In this document: positions 1-11,427 of the stretch, piece by piece
Layout of the letters: every line of letters starts with the position of its first letter
Position numbering within the stretch: the first letter of the stretch is position 1
Origin: JACVRW01 sp963820315
GTDB lineage: Bacteria > Actinomycetota > Thermoleophilia > Solirubrobacterales > Thermoleophilaceae
Length of the DNA: 64,000 bases
NCBI GenBank assembly: GCA_963820315.1
Contig: CAWFZK010000034.1
Location: forward strand, 62,001 to 126,000
Reading direction: 5' to 3'
Translations under genes and position numbers: made by a program
The notes under the pieces: model-generated
What the model was told of the DNA's origin: nothing
Databases searched by the model: none
What the model saw: only the letters and a program-made list of their open reading frames with translations

Positions 1-226
1 GCGCCCGCTCATGCGGCAGGCATGGTCGCGGGACGTCCTCGCGCAGCACGTTCTGGAGCTCGACCACGTGCGAGGTCGGCTCGACGCCCTCGAGGTCGAG
101 CCGGTCCATCTGCTCGACGTGCTCGAGGATCTTGGAGAGCTCGGGCTGCAGCCGCTCGATCTCCTCGTCGCTGAACTTGAGGCGGGCGAGCTTCGCCACG
201 TGGAGCACCTGGGCGCGGTCGATCAT
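1..226 (-). CDS. gatC: Asp-tRNA(Asn)/Glu-tRNA(Gln) amidotransferase subunit C (partial, 3' end off window)
   Basis: GatC stabilises the GatCAB complex that amidates Glu-tRNA(Gln) and Asp-tRNA(Asn). The visible 75 codons read MIDRAQVLHVAKLARLKFSD, then an ILEHVDQMDRLDLEGVEPTS block and VVELQNVLREDV, the family's helical N-terminus and central belt. The family is about 95 residues, so only the C-terminal end is lost past position 1. The ATG (226-224) overlaps the TGA of the upstream membrane gene as ATGA, implying translational coupling. gatA and gatB would be expected just outside the window. The gltX at 41.5 kb would then act as a non-discriminating GluRS (inference). Confidence 0.93.
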   Translation of the reverse strand, partial: MIDRAQVLHVAKLARLKFSDEEIERLQPELSKILEHVEQMDRLDLEGVEPTSHVVELQNVLREDVPRPCLPHERA

Positions 227-726
227 CGGCGCGATTGTAGGTCGGCCGCGCCCGCGCTCTCCTCCTGGCGCAGCGAGAGCGCCGCCGCGAAGGCGATCAC
301 GCCGAGCAGCAGAGCGCCAGCGGGGCGCCGTACTGCACGGTCGTGAGCCGTCGAAGGCGGGCTCCTGCAGGATCCGGTAGAGCACGAGCAGCGCCGTGAG
401 CGTCGCCGCGGCGCCCGCCAGGCCCGTCGGCCCCAGGCGCCCCGCGGCACGGGCATAGGTGGCGAGGACCGACAGCGCCGCGGTCGCGAGCACGCCGATC
501 AGCACGAGCACGTCGCGAGCGCGACCGGCTGCCATGCGTTCCGCTCCTCGTTCTCCGCGATCAGCGCGGCCCGCTCGCGGACGTCGAGCCGCTCCGCGCT
601 GTCCTCGACGGTGCGCGCCTCCGCCCCGCTCTGCGTGCTGTACCAGTCCGCCGCGGTCACCAGGATCAGTCCCAGCGCCGCCACCAGCACAACCCAGTCC
701 GCAGCCCGCAGCCGGGCGAACGTCAC
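223..726 (-). pseudogene. Membrane protein paralogous to its upstream neighbour, two compensating frameshifts
   Basis: Starts at GTG 726, overlapping the upstream gene's stop as GTGA. It opens with FARLRAADWVVLVAALGLIL and a transmembrane segment ending AADWYSTQSG, then a charged stretch. The first frame stops at 499. A second frame carries a clear membrane helix (VLVLIGVLATAALSVLATYA) down to about 340, and the original frame resumes with ALLLGVIAFAAALSL and ends at 223. Joining the three pieces gives one protein of about 165 residues with three to four helices, close in length and N-terminal pattern to the 723-1217 product. The shifts lie near 505-520 and 320-350. Real decay or two sequencing indels both fit. 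Function unknown. Confidence 0.65.
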
Positions 727-1217
727 CCGCCGCCCTCGGGCCGCGGCGCCGGAATCGCCTCGATCTCGGCGGGCGGCGGGGCCGGCCGGCCGCTCAGGTC
801 GGTGGGCCGGCCTGGGCGCGAGTGCCGCTCGTCGCGCATCGCGATCAGCGAGCCGACGACGATTCCGAGCGCGCCGGCGACGCCGAGCCAAAGCCCCCAC
901 TCGCGGGAACTCGCGTCGCCGGGCAGGTCGAGTGTGCGAATCAGGACCAGCACCACGGCCAGCAGGCCGGCTAGGCAGAGGAGCACGTTGACCGCCAGCG
1001 GCACCGCGGGCAGCTGCTGCGCGGCCGTGATGATCCAGAGCGCGACGGCGCCTGCCGCGACCAGCGCGAGCACGATGTCGAGCAGCGCGAGCGACTCGAA
1101 GCCGCTCGTCGCCGGCAGCTCGTCGGCCTCGTACCAGGGGGCGAACAGCGACACGAGCAGGACGACGCCGGAGATCGCCGTGATCCACTCGCCCACACGC
1201 AGCCTGCGCAGATCCAT
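723..1217 (-). CDS. Small integral membrane protein, unknown function
   Basis: 164 residues from ATG 1217. About four transmembrane segments are visible: one near residues 8-24 ending in an APWYE motif, then around 45-65, 73-95 and 105-125, followed by a Pro/Arg-rich cytoplasmic tail. The N-terminal pattern (LRxxxWI/V...hydrophobic...WY) is shared with the frameshifted gene immediately downstream, so the two look like a tandem duplication. They are coupled to each other and to gatC by 4-base overlaps. No catalytic motif is recognisable and I do not assign a function. Confidence 0.75.
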   Translation of the reverse strand: MDLRRLRVGEWITAISGVVLLVSLFAPWYEADELPATSGFESLALLDIVLALVAAGAVALWIITAAQQLPAVPLAVNVLLCLAGLLAVVLVLIRTLDLPGDASSREWGLWLGVAGALGIVVGSLIAMRDERHSRPGRPTDLSGRPAPPPAEIEAIPAPRPEGGG

Positions 1218-1441
1218 CGCGGCGGCAGCGTAGCCCTCCGCGACTCTGCCCGGCCCCGCCGGTCCCCCGGCGGCAGGGGAAGCGCCGGGATCCGGCGGGC
1301 CGGGCGCGCGGGATGCGCCTGCGAGGGAGTGGCGGCCCCGCGCGGGCGGCTCGGGCGGGGTTCGACAGCGGCCCGCCAGGTCCGCTACACCCGAGCTCGC
1401 CCTGCAGGCTCCCACTCGCACGGGCGCGGGCCTATGGGGGA

Positions 1442-1460
1442 AACCCGGCCTAGCCGGGTT
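1442..1460. other. Perfect inverted repeat upstream of the MFS gene
   Basis: AACCCGGC - CTA - GCCGGGTT: an 8-bp stem with a 3-nt loop, 50 bases before the MFS start codon. No T-run follows on either strand, so it is not a classic intrinsic terminator. It could be an operator or a transcript hairpin. A very similar palindrome (CACCCGGC-TCG-GCCGGGTG core) lies between argD and argG at 50185-50205. The rest of the 1218-1509 gap shows nothing I recognise. Confidence 0.45.
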
Positions 1461-1509
1461 CGGTTATCCGTACGACCGCGCCGGCGCCGGCCAGCCATGA
1501 TTCCCTGCG

Positions 1510-3231
1510 ATGAGGATCGCGCCGCTTCGCCTGCCGGTGGCCGGCATCGCCTTCCTGGCGCTCGCGGACACGGCGATCGTGGCGCTCGCGCTGCCGCCGA
1601 TCCTGCGCGAGCTGGACACGGACGTCGCGGGCGTAGCGGCCGTGCTCGGCGTGTACGCGGTCGTGCTCGCGCTCGCCCTGCCCGCGGCCGAGTGGCTCTG
1701 GCGGCGCGCCGGCACGCGCGCGGTCGGCGTCTCCGGGGTTGCGCTGTTCGCGGGCGGCTCGCTCGCGTGCGGTCTCGCCGACACGCTCGACGTGCTCCTG
1801 ATCGCGCGCGGCGTGCAGGCCCTGGGCGGCGCCGCGCTGCTCGTCACGGCCTACGTCCTGCTCTCGAGCGAGGAGGGCGGGCGGCGGGCGTGGCAGCTCG
1901 CCGTGCTGCTCGGCACCGCCGCCGGCCCGGCGATCGGCGGCGCGCTCACGCAGGCGTTCGGCTGGCGCTCGATCTTCTTTGTCCAGGCGCCGGCCGCCCT
2001 GCTTGCGCTACCGGGCTGTCTCAGCGCGCGCGCCGAGCTCGACCGAGCCGTCGAGGCCGGCGAGCGCCCGCCGCCGCGGCCGCGGCGTGCCTGGCACGAC
2101 GTCGAGGCCGAGGGCGTTGTCCGCCCGCGCTGGGCGCTCGGCCGCGCGATCGCGCTGGCGCTCGTCTCGGGCGCCGCCACGGCGGCGCTCTTCCTGACGG
2201 TGCTGCTCCTGATCAGCGGCTGGGGCATCGAGCCGCTCACCGCGGCGCTGGCCGTGACGGTGATGCCGCTCGCCGCGCTCGCGATGGTGCCGCTGCGCGG
2301 CTCACCGGGCGCGCACGCCGCCGGCGGGGCTCTGCTCGTCGCGGCGGGCAGCGCCGCGCTCGCCTTCCTGCCCACGGCCTCGGTCGCCTGGACGATCGTG
2401 CCCCAGCTGGCCGTCGGCGCCGGGATCGGGCTCGCCCTGCCGGCCCTAGGCGGACGCCTGCTGCCGGAGCGCAACGGCCGCGACGCGGCGCGCCTGCTCT
2501 CGATCAGGCACGTCGGGATCGCGCTCGTCCTCTTGATCCTCGCCCCGATTGCGCAGAACGAGCTCGACAGCACGCTCGCGGAGACGCGCGAGCGCGGCGC
2601 GGCGATCATCCTCGACGCCCCGATCGACCCGCGCGTGAAGCTCGACATCGCGCCGAAGCTCTCCGAGAGCGTCGAGACAGAGAATCCGCGCGGCGGGCTC
2701 GAGCAGGTGTTCACCGACGGCCGCTCGGAGGTCGACGACGACGAGCGCGCCGCCTACGACCAGCTGACCGAGCGCGCTGACGAGGTGCTCGTCGCCGGGG
2801 TCAACGACGGCTTCGCGACCGCCTTCCTGGTGGGTGGCGGGCTGGCGCTGGTGGCGGCGCTGCTGCTCCTCCCGGTGGCGCTCGGCTACAGCCTCGCGGG
2901 CGCGCGGCCGGCGCTCGCCGTCGGGGCCGCCGTGGTCGCGGCGCTGGCGGTCGGCGGCTACGCGCTCGCCGCGGACAGCGACAGTCCGCCCGAGGTCGTC
3001 ATCCAGGATCCCTGCGAGGACCGCGACAACCCCGGCAGCGGCGGCATCACGGGCTTCCTCCAGGATGCCGCCCTCGTCGCCGTCGACGAGGTCGCCTGCC
3101 GGGTTGGGTCATCGCGCGAGGAACTGGTGCTGGCGATGGTCGATGACGACGCGGCCAAGGAGTACGAGCGCCGTTACGACGTCGACCCGCGCTCCGTCAT
3201 CGACCTCGCCGGCAGCATCCTCCCCGGCTAG
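1510..3231 (+). CDS. MFS transporter (DHA2-type exporter) with C-terminal extracytoplasmic extension
   Basis: 573 residues. The N-terminal half has the MFS pattern: helix 1 with FLALADTAIVALALPPILRE, the DTLDVLLIARGVQALGGAAL motif around helix 4, and GTAAGPAIGGALTQAFGWRS, which resembles motif C of drug-H+ antiporters. More helices follow to about residue 480. Between helices there is a large hydrophilic loop (about residues 355-430) rich in acidic residues. After the last helix come about 75 residues with two cysteines and a helical DDDAAKEYERRYDVDP stretch. Substrate unknown; efflux is inferred from family. The stop shares CTAG with the convergent reductase gene. Confidence 0.82.
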   Translation: MRIAPLRLPVAGIAFLALADTAIVALALPPILRELDTDVAGVAAVLGVYAVVLALALPAAEWLWRRAGTRAVGVSGVALFAGGSLACGLADTLDVLLIARGVQALGGAALLVTAYVLLSSEEGGRRAWQLAVLLGTAAGPAIGGALTQAFGWRSIFFVQAPAALLALPGCLSARAELDRAVEAGERPPPRPRRAWHDVEAEGVVRPRWALGRAIALALVSGAATAALFLTVLLLISGWGIEPLTAALAVTVMPLAALAMVPLRGSPGAHAAGGALLVAAGSAALAFLPTASVAWTIVPQLAVGAGIGLALPALGGRLLPERNGRDAARLLSIRHVGIALVLLILAPIAQNELDSTLAETRERGAAIILDAPIDPRVKLDIAPKLSESVETENPRGGLEQVFTDGRSEVDDDERAAYDQLTERADEVLVAGVNDGFATAFLVGGGLALVAALLLLPVALGYSLAGARPALAVGAAVVAALAVGGYALAADSDSPPEVVIQDPCEDRDNPGSGGITGFLQDAALVAVDEVACRVGSSREELVLAMVDDDAAKEYERRYDVDPRSVIDLAGSILPG

Positions 3232-3788
3232 CGGCCGTACACCATGACCGCGACGCCGTCGCCCACGACCTTCGAGTCGACGAGCTTCAGGCCCTTCTTG
3301 TCGCTCGTCTCGCCCCACAGCCGCTTGCCGCTGCCGAGCACGACCGGGAACACCATCAGCCGCAACTCGTCGACGAGGTCGTTCTCGAGCAGAGCCTGGG
3401 CGAGCTGCACGCTCCCGTGCACGACGATGTCGCCGTCGTGCTCCTCCTTCAGTCGCGCGACCGCGTCGGTCAGGTCGCCGTCGATCACCGTCGAGTTGGT
3501 CCACTCCGGGTCCTTCAGCGTCGACGACACGACGTACTTGGGCATGTCGTTGAACTTGTCGGCGAACTCGCCATCGCGCTGCGGCCAGGCGTCCGCGAAC
3601 CCCTCGTAGGTCACGCGACCCAGCAGCAGCGCGTCGCTGCCCATGGTCTCGTCGAGCTTGAACTTGTCGCCCTCGTCGCCGCGCGAGAACTCGAAGGCCC
3701 AGCCGCCGTACTTGAAGTCCTCGGAGCCGCCCGGGTCCTCGACGACGCCGTCGACTGAGATGAACTCGGTTACCACGATGCGTGCCAT
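3228..3788 (-). CDS. Dihydrofolate reductase family protein (RibD C-terminal-like domain)
   Basis: 186 residues, the usual size for this family. It begins MARIVVTEFISVDGVVEDPG, the typical first strand and 'S-x-DG' loop. LLLGRVTYEGFADAWP and KYVVSSTLKDPEWTNST follow, then the NADPH-site-like stretch GDIVVHGSVQLAQALLE, and a LRLMVFPVVLGSGKRLWG end. Members are NAD(P)H-dependent reductases of uncertain substrate, not necessarily dihydrofolate. A strong ribosome binding site (AAAGGAGG, about 8 bases before ATG) supports the start. It stands alone, convergent with the MFS gene. Confidence 0.9.
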   Translation of the reverse strand: MARIVVTEFISVDGVVEDPGGSEDFKYGGWAFEFSRGDEGDKFKLDETMGSDALLLGRVTYEGFADAWPQRDGEFADKFNDMPKYVVSSTLKDPEWTNSTVIDGDLTDAVARLKEEHDGDIVVHGSVQLAQALLENDLVDELRLMVFPVVLGSGKRLWGETSDKKGLKLVDSKVVGDGVAVMVYGR

Positions 3789-3852
3789 TTCCGTTCCTCC
3801 TTTTGTTGCCGATCTACCCAGTGCGTCGAACGAGACGACTGGGAATCGACAA

Positions 3853-4686
3853 CTAGGCCCGAGCGGCCTTGAGCGTGTTGACGAGCAACATCGCGCGCGT
3901 CATCGGCCCGACGCCGCCAGGGACCGGCGTGATCGCGCCGGCGCGCTCGCTCGCGGCCTCGAAGTCGACGTCCCCGACGAGCCCGGCGTCGGTGCGGTTC
4001 GTGCCGACGTCGATGACCGTGGCCCCCTCCCGCACCATGTCGCCCGTCACGAGCCCCGGTGAGCCGACGGCCGCGATCAGCACTTCGGCCTCGCGGCAGA
4101 CGGCCGGCAGGTCGCGCGTGCGCGAGTGGCAGTGGGTGACGGTGGCGTTGGCCTTCAGGAGCAGCTGGACGAGCGGCTTGCCCACGAGGATCGAGCGCCC
4201 GACCACGACGGCGCCGGCGCCCTGCAGCTCGACATCGGCCTCGGCGAGCAGCTCCATCACGCCTGCCGGCGTGCAGGGCACGAGCGCCTCGGGGCGATCG
4301 TGCATCAGCAGGCCCGCGTTCGTCGTGGTGAGGCCGTCGACGTCCTTCGCTGGATCGATCAGCCCTATGAACTCGTCCTGGTCGAGATGGTCGGGCAGCG
4401 GCAGCTGCAGGAGGATGCCGTTCACGCGCTCGTCGTCGTTCAGCGAGCGGATCAGCGCGGCGAGCTCGCCCGGGGCGACGTCGCCGCCGGGCTCGTGGTG
4501 GAAGGACTCGATGCCCACCTCGGCCGAGTCCTCTCGCTTCATGCGCACGTAGACGGCGGAGGCGGGGTCGTCGCCGACGAGGATCGTCGCGAGGCCGGGC
4601 TTGCGGCCGAGGCCGGCGACCTCTTCGGCCACGCGCGCCTTGACCCGTTGTGCCACCGCCTTGCCGTCGATGATTCGGGCAGCCAT
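3853..4686 (-). CDS. folD: Bifunctional methylenetetrahydrofolate dehydrogenase / methenyltetrahydrofolate cyclohydrolase
   Basis: FolD interconverts 5,10-methylene-, methenyl- and 10-formyl-tetrahydrofolate for one-carbon metabolism. 277 residues from ATG 4686 (MAARIIDGKAVAQRVKARVA), the normal length; upstream in-frame starts would add unrelated residues. Diagnostic motifs are GDDPASAVYVRMK with the catalytic Tyr and Lys, LLQLPLPDHLD, PAKDVDGLT, CTPAGV, the NADP-binding VVVGRSILVGKPLVQLLL, and a closing PVPGGVGPMT. It is divergent from the secreted propeller gene with 57 bases between starts. Confidence 0.97.
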   Translation of the reverse strand: MAARIIDGKAVAQRVKARVAEEVAGLGRKPGLATILVGDDPASAVYVRMKREDSAEVGIESFHHEPGGDVAPGELAALIRSLNDDERVNGILLQLPLPDHLDQDEFIGLIDPAKDVDGLTTTNAGLLMHDRPEALVPCTPAGVMELLAEADVELQGAGAVVVGRSILVGKPLVQLLLKANATVTHCHSRTRDLPAVCREAEVLIAAVGSPGLVTGDMVREGATVIDVGTNRTDAGLVGDVDFEAASERAGAITPVPGGVGPMTRAMLLVNTLKAARA

Positions 4687-4743
4687 GAGCGCGCGGCAGC
4701 TTATTGGAGCGCAACGACGGGCCGCGCGGCGGGTTCTAGGCAC

Positions 4744-5810
4744 ATGCGACGCGCGCTGATCCTGGCCCTGATGGCGCTGCTGGTCGCGCCGGCGGCGGCG
4801 CCGGCGCGCGTGATCCAGGTGGTGACGCCGGAGAACCAGCTCGCCGAGGGACCGCTGCTCGCGGGCAGTCGTGTGGCCTGGGAGGAGAACCGCTGCGCCT
4901 CTCCCGGCGCCTGTGGCTTCGAGGCGGCAACCCGATACCGCATCCGCGCTGCCGGCCCGGGCGGGGTGCGCACGCTGAGCGAAGGCCGCATCCGCTCACT
5001 GCCGGGCGGCTCGAACTCGTTCTTCTCGAGCGTCTCGTTCGAGCTGTCGGCGCATCGCTTCGTACTGGTCAGGTCGGAGTTCGGGACGCAGAGCGAGCAG
5101 GACTTCGCGGAGGAGCGCATCTTCGCCGGCGCTCGCGACGGGAGCGGGCTGAAAAGGCTGGTCCGCTGCCGGACGGAGCAGCAGACGGTCGTGAATCCCG
5201 TCGCGCTCAGCGGCCGCCGGGTCGCCTTCGATCCTGATCCCTGTGACGGCCAGGCCGAGATCGAGATCCGCGCGCCGGGCTCGTTGACCCAGATCCTCCT
5301 CCCCGCGACCGGACCGCTGGCCGACTTGGCGCTGGCCGATCGCTACCTCGCGGCCGTGCACGCGGGCGAGCTGTTCGTGCACGACATATCGAACGGCAAG
5401 CAGTTGTTCTCGGCCCCGCTGCCGCCCGGAACCATCCACGGCATAGACCTGGCGCGTGACGGGCGCGTGGCCTTGACCGTCGGCGCGGAACGAATCGGAC
5501 GGCGGACCTGTCACCCGAGCCGGCTCTGGATGCGCGACGCCGGAGGAACCGCGCTCGAGCTGAAGCGGCCCCAGCCCTGCTGGGACGCCCGTCTGTCGCG
5601 CGACGGAGTCGTCTACCTGAGGGGCGGACGCCGCCCTGCCCGGCTCGAGCTGCTGCACCCCGGCGGCTCCATGAGAGTGATCTCCGAGTTCGGGTCGCGG
5701 CGCGTGCGAGAGACGTTCGACGCCCAGCAAATGCGGGCCGCCTTCGCCGTCCGCTGTGACGGCCGCCTTCGGATCCGGGTCGTGTCGCTCGGCGGGCCCT
5801 CGCGCGCCTG

Positions 5811-5814
<4 letters not shown>
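4744..5814 (+). CDS. Secreted beta-propeller-like protein, TolB/WD40-type repeats
   Basis: 356 residues from ATG 4744. Residues 1-22 form a signal peptide (MRRALILALMALLVAPAAAP-AR). The mature part consists of repeated beta-rich blocks such as 'GSRVAWEENRC', 'GRRVAFDPDPCDG', 'DGRVALTVGAERIG' and 'RDGVVYLRGGRRPA', as in extracytoplasmic beta-propellers. Cysteines occur in likely pairs. No enzymatic motif is seen; a surface or periplasmic binding role is a guess. The TAA stop overlaps by 4 bases the stop of convergent pcrA. Confidence 0.7.
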
Positions 5815-7988
<2,174 letters not shown>

Positions 7989-8007
7989 CCGGCCAACGAT
8001 AGATGCG

Positions 8008-8802
8008 TCAGCGGCGGGTGCCGAGCACCAGCAGGTAGGGACGCGGCTGCGAGACGCCCTCGCCCGTGCCGTACTGGTCGAAGTAGGCGAGCCAGTCCGA
8101 GTGGAGCGCCTCCCGGCGCTCGTCGTCGAGCCCTTCCACGAGCGTCCTCGTGGGCCCGTAGGACGTCGCGAAGAGCTCCCAGATCTCCTCCGAGGAGCCG
8201 CCCGGCTGCGGGCAGTCGCCCTTCTCGAAGCGCAGCTCGAAGTCGTCGCCGAGCAACTCGCTCACGTAGCCCGTGTCGCCCCAGGAGAACGGGTTGCCGA
8301 CGCCCTCCGGCCGCGGCGGCTGGTAGGCCGCCATGATCTTGAAGAACTCGGCCACGCCGCGCGCGGAGTCCCAGGTGAGCAGCGCGAGCCGGCCGCCGGA
8401 GCGGCAGACGCGGGCGAGCTCGCGCGCCACGGCTGCATGGTCCGGGGCGAACATGACGCCGAAGGTCGAGGTCACGGTGTCGAAGCTGCCGTCCTCGTAT
8501 GGGAGCGCCTCGGCGTCGCCGACCTCGAAGCTGACGTCGACGCCGTCCTCGCTCGCCCGTTCGCGGGCCGTCTCGATCAGGTCGGGCGCCAGGTCGACGC
8601 CGGTCACCTGCGCGCCGGCGCGCGCCGCGGGACGGGCGATCTCACCGGTGCCGGTCGCCACGTCGAGCCAGCGCTCACCGGCCTGCGGCACGACCTCCCT
8701 GAAGAGGTGGTCGTGAGCCACCTTGAGGTGCTCGCTGACGCGCGCGTAGGGGCCGTTCCCCCACATCACGCTCTGCTTTGCCTTGAGCTCTTCGAATGCC
8801 AT
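8008..8802 (-). CDS. Class I SAM-dependent methyltransferase (UbiE/Methyltransf_11 type)
   Basis: 264 residues. The Rossmann SAM site is clear: RWLDVATGTGEIARPAARAG (motif I), then VTGVDLAPDLIETARERA, FEVGDAEALPYEDGSFDTVT (motif II/III) and VCRSGGRLALLTWD. The N-terminus (MWGNGPYARVSEHL) is typical of small-molecule methyltransferases of this family. Substrate is not predictable. It follows the ABC permease by 10 bases and precedes pcrA, so it is probably in one transcript with the ABC genes. Confidence 0.87.
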   Translation of the reverse strand: MAFEELKAKQSVMWGNGPYARVSEHLKVAHDHLFREVVPQAGERWLDVATGTGEIARPAARAGAQVTGVDLAPDLIETARERASEDGVDVSFEVGDAEALPYEDGSFDTVTSTFGVMFAPDHAAVARELARVCRSGGRLALLTWDSARGVAEFFKIMAAYQPPRPEGVGNPFSWGDTGYVSELLGDDFELRFEKGDCPQPGGSSEEIWELFATSYGPTRTLVEGLDDERREALHSDWLAYFDQYGTGEGVSQPRPYLLVLGTRR

Positions 8803-8812
8803 GGAGTAAGTC

Positions 8813-9660
8813 CTACAGGTCTCGGCGACCGAAGGCGACCTGCGCTGCAGCGCCGACGAGCACCAGGTAGGCGAGCGTCCACAGCCACAGCAGTGGCCCG
8901 CCCTCCTGAGCGCCGCCGAACGGGCCGAGCCGGACGATCACGCCCGTCACGCCGCTCACGTCCGACGTGAGCGCGTCGAGGCCGGACTGGTAGAGCGCCT
9001 CGAAGGGCAGCAGCCACGAGCTCACCGTGGCCACGTCCTCGAGCGTGTCGACTCCGAGCGCGTCGCCGATCTGACCCAGCAGGCCGGCCGCAAGCCCGGC
9101 GCCGAACAGCATGAAGACCGCAATGCCGTTCGCCGTCGAGGTCAGGAAGACCGAGCCGAGCAGCGACAACGCCGCGATCACGAGCACCCCGACCACGAGC
9201 CCCAGCCCCGGCAACACGGGGCTGTCGGGCCACCAGCCGCCGGTGATGCCCGTGATCAGCACAGACAGCGTGTAGACCAGCCCCACGTACGCCGCGCACA
9301 CGACGCCCGCCCCGGCGAAGCGGCCCAGCAGCAGGCTGGCCCGCCCGACCGGCCGCACCACGAGCGGCTGCAACAGGCCGCGCTCGGCATCGCCGCGGAC
9401 CGCGCCGAGCGTGAGGAAGGCGGCCAGCACCGCGCCGAGGAAGAGCGTCGTGAACATCGCGAGGCCGAGCAGCGTCGACCCCGTCAGGACGAGCTCGTCG
9501 AGCGGATCCTCGCCGGAGAAGTCCTCGACCTCGTTGAAGGCGACGTCCGCGCCGAGCGTGTAGAGCGCGAGGAACATGAAGGTCAGCACCAGCACGACCG
9601 CGATCACGCGACGGCGCACGCACTCGCGCAACGCGTACTGGGCGACCACGAGCACGCCGC

Positions 9661-9664
<4 letters not shown>
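8813..9664 (-). CDS. ABC-2 type transporter permease
   Basis: 283 residues with six predicted membrane spans: near 20-40 (VIAVVLVLTFMFLALYTLGA), 67-90, 115-140, 150-175, 180-200 and the C-terminal 255-275. The arrangement resembles NosY/ABC-2 permeases, with a long extracytoplasmic loop between spans 1 and 2 and the R-GDAERGLLQPLVVRPVGR coupling helix. GTG start overlaps the ATPase stop (GTGA). It forms an exporter with the upstream ATP-binding subunit; cargo unknown. Confidence 0.88.
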
Positions 9665-10521
<857 letters not shown>

Positions 10522-10547
10522 CGGGCGCAGTGTAGGAATTGCGTCCG

Positions 10548-11420
10548 ATGGGCCTGACAGATGACGTGCGCGCCTCCTGCCGGGCGATCGCGCAGAGCGC
10601 GCGCTTCGTGGCGATCGACCTCGATCGGCTGGGCGAGCTGGAGCCGGCCCCGCCCCCGGTTCTCGATCGCGAGCGCCACTACCTCGAGGGGTCCGCGGCC
10701 GACGTCGCCGGCTACATGCTGATCCTGGACGCGATCAACTTCGGCTCTGGCTGGTTCCCGACGCTGCGCAAGCGGCCGGGTTGCTCGGGCTACTTCACGG
10801 TCGCCTGGGGGCTCGCCGACTTCTTTCGCTCCGGGCGGCGCTGGTCGAACGAGGCGCTGCGCTCGCTGTCCGCCGCCGAGGTCGCGGATGTCCTCGGGCA
10901 GGACGCCGATCACGAGCTCATGGGGCTGTACGCCGAGGCTCTGCGCTCTCTCGGTGACTTTCTGGGCGAGCGGAGCGCGCTGCAGCTGGTCGCGGAGGCG
11001 GGCGGGTCGGCCGAGCGGTTGGCCTCGATGCTCGCCGCCGGCATGCCCTTCTTCGACGACGCCGGCTTCTGGAAGCGCGCGCAGATCACCCCGAACGACC
11101 TCGCCCTGGCGGGCGTGGCGAGCTTCTCCGACCTCGACCGGCTCACGATCTTCGCCGACAACCTCGTGCCGCACGTGCTCCGGGTCGACGGGGTGCTGCG
11201 CTACGACCCCGGGCTCGCCGCCCGCATCGACGCCGGCAAGCTGCTCGAACCGGGCGCCGAGGAGCGCGAGATCCGCGCCTGTGCGGTGCACGCCTGTGAG
11301 CTGATCGCCGCCCGGCTGGGCACGCCGCCGCGAGTGCTCGACACGTGGCTGTGGAACCGCGGCCAGGCGCCCGAGTACAAGGCGATCCCGCGTCACAGGA
11401 CGCGCACCGTCTACTACTGA
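10548..11420 (+). CDS. Queuosine 5'-phosphate N-glycosylase/hydrolase-like salvage protein (DUF2419, Qng1 family)
   Basis: 290 residues from ATG 10548; an in-frame TTG nine bases earlier is possible. Family hallmarks are YMLILDAINFGSGWFPTL (about 56-73), SGYFTVAWGLADFFRSG, FADNLVPHVLRVDGVLRYDP (about 202-221), an acidic-aromatic active-site block, and DTWLWNRGQ (about 265-273). Characterised Qng1 proteins release queuine base from queuosine (5'-phosphate) for tRNA modification salvage. That function is inferred from family. No tgt, queA or queuine transporter gene is adjacent. Confidence 0.82.
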   Translation: MGLTDDVRASCRAIAQSARFVAIDLDRLGELEPAPPPVLDRERHYLEGSAADVAGYMLILDAINFGSGWFPTLRKRPGCSGYFTVAWGLADFFRSGRRWSNEALRSLSAAEVADVLGQDADHELMGLYAEALRSLGDFLGERSALQLVAEAGGSAERLASMLAAGMPFFDDAGFWKRAQITPNDLALAGVASFSDLDRLTIFADNLVPHVLRVDGVLRYDPGLAARIDAGKLLEPGAEEREIRACAVHACELIAARLGTPPRVLDTWLWNRGQAPEYKAIPRHRTRTVYY

Positions 11421-11427
11421 GAGGCGC

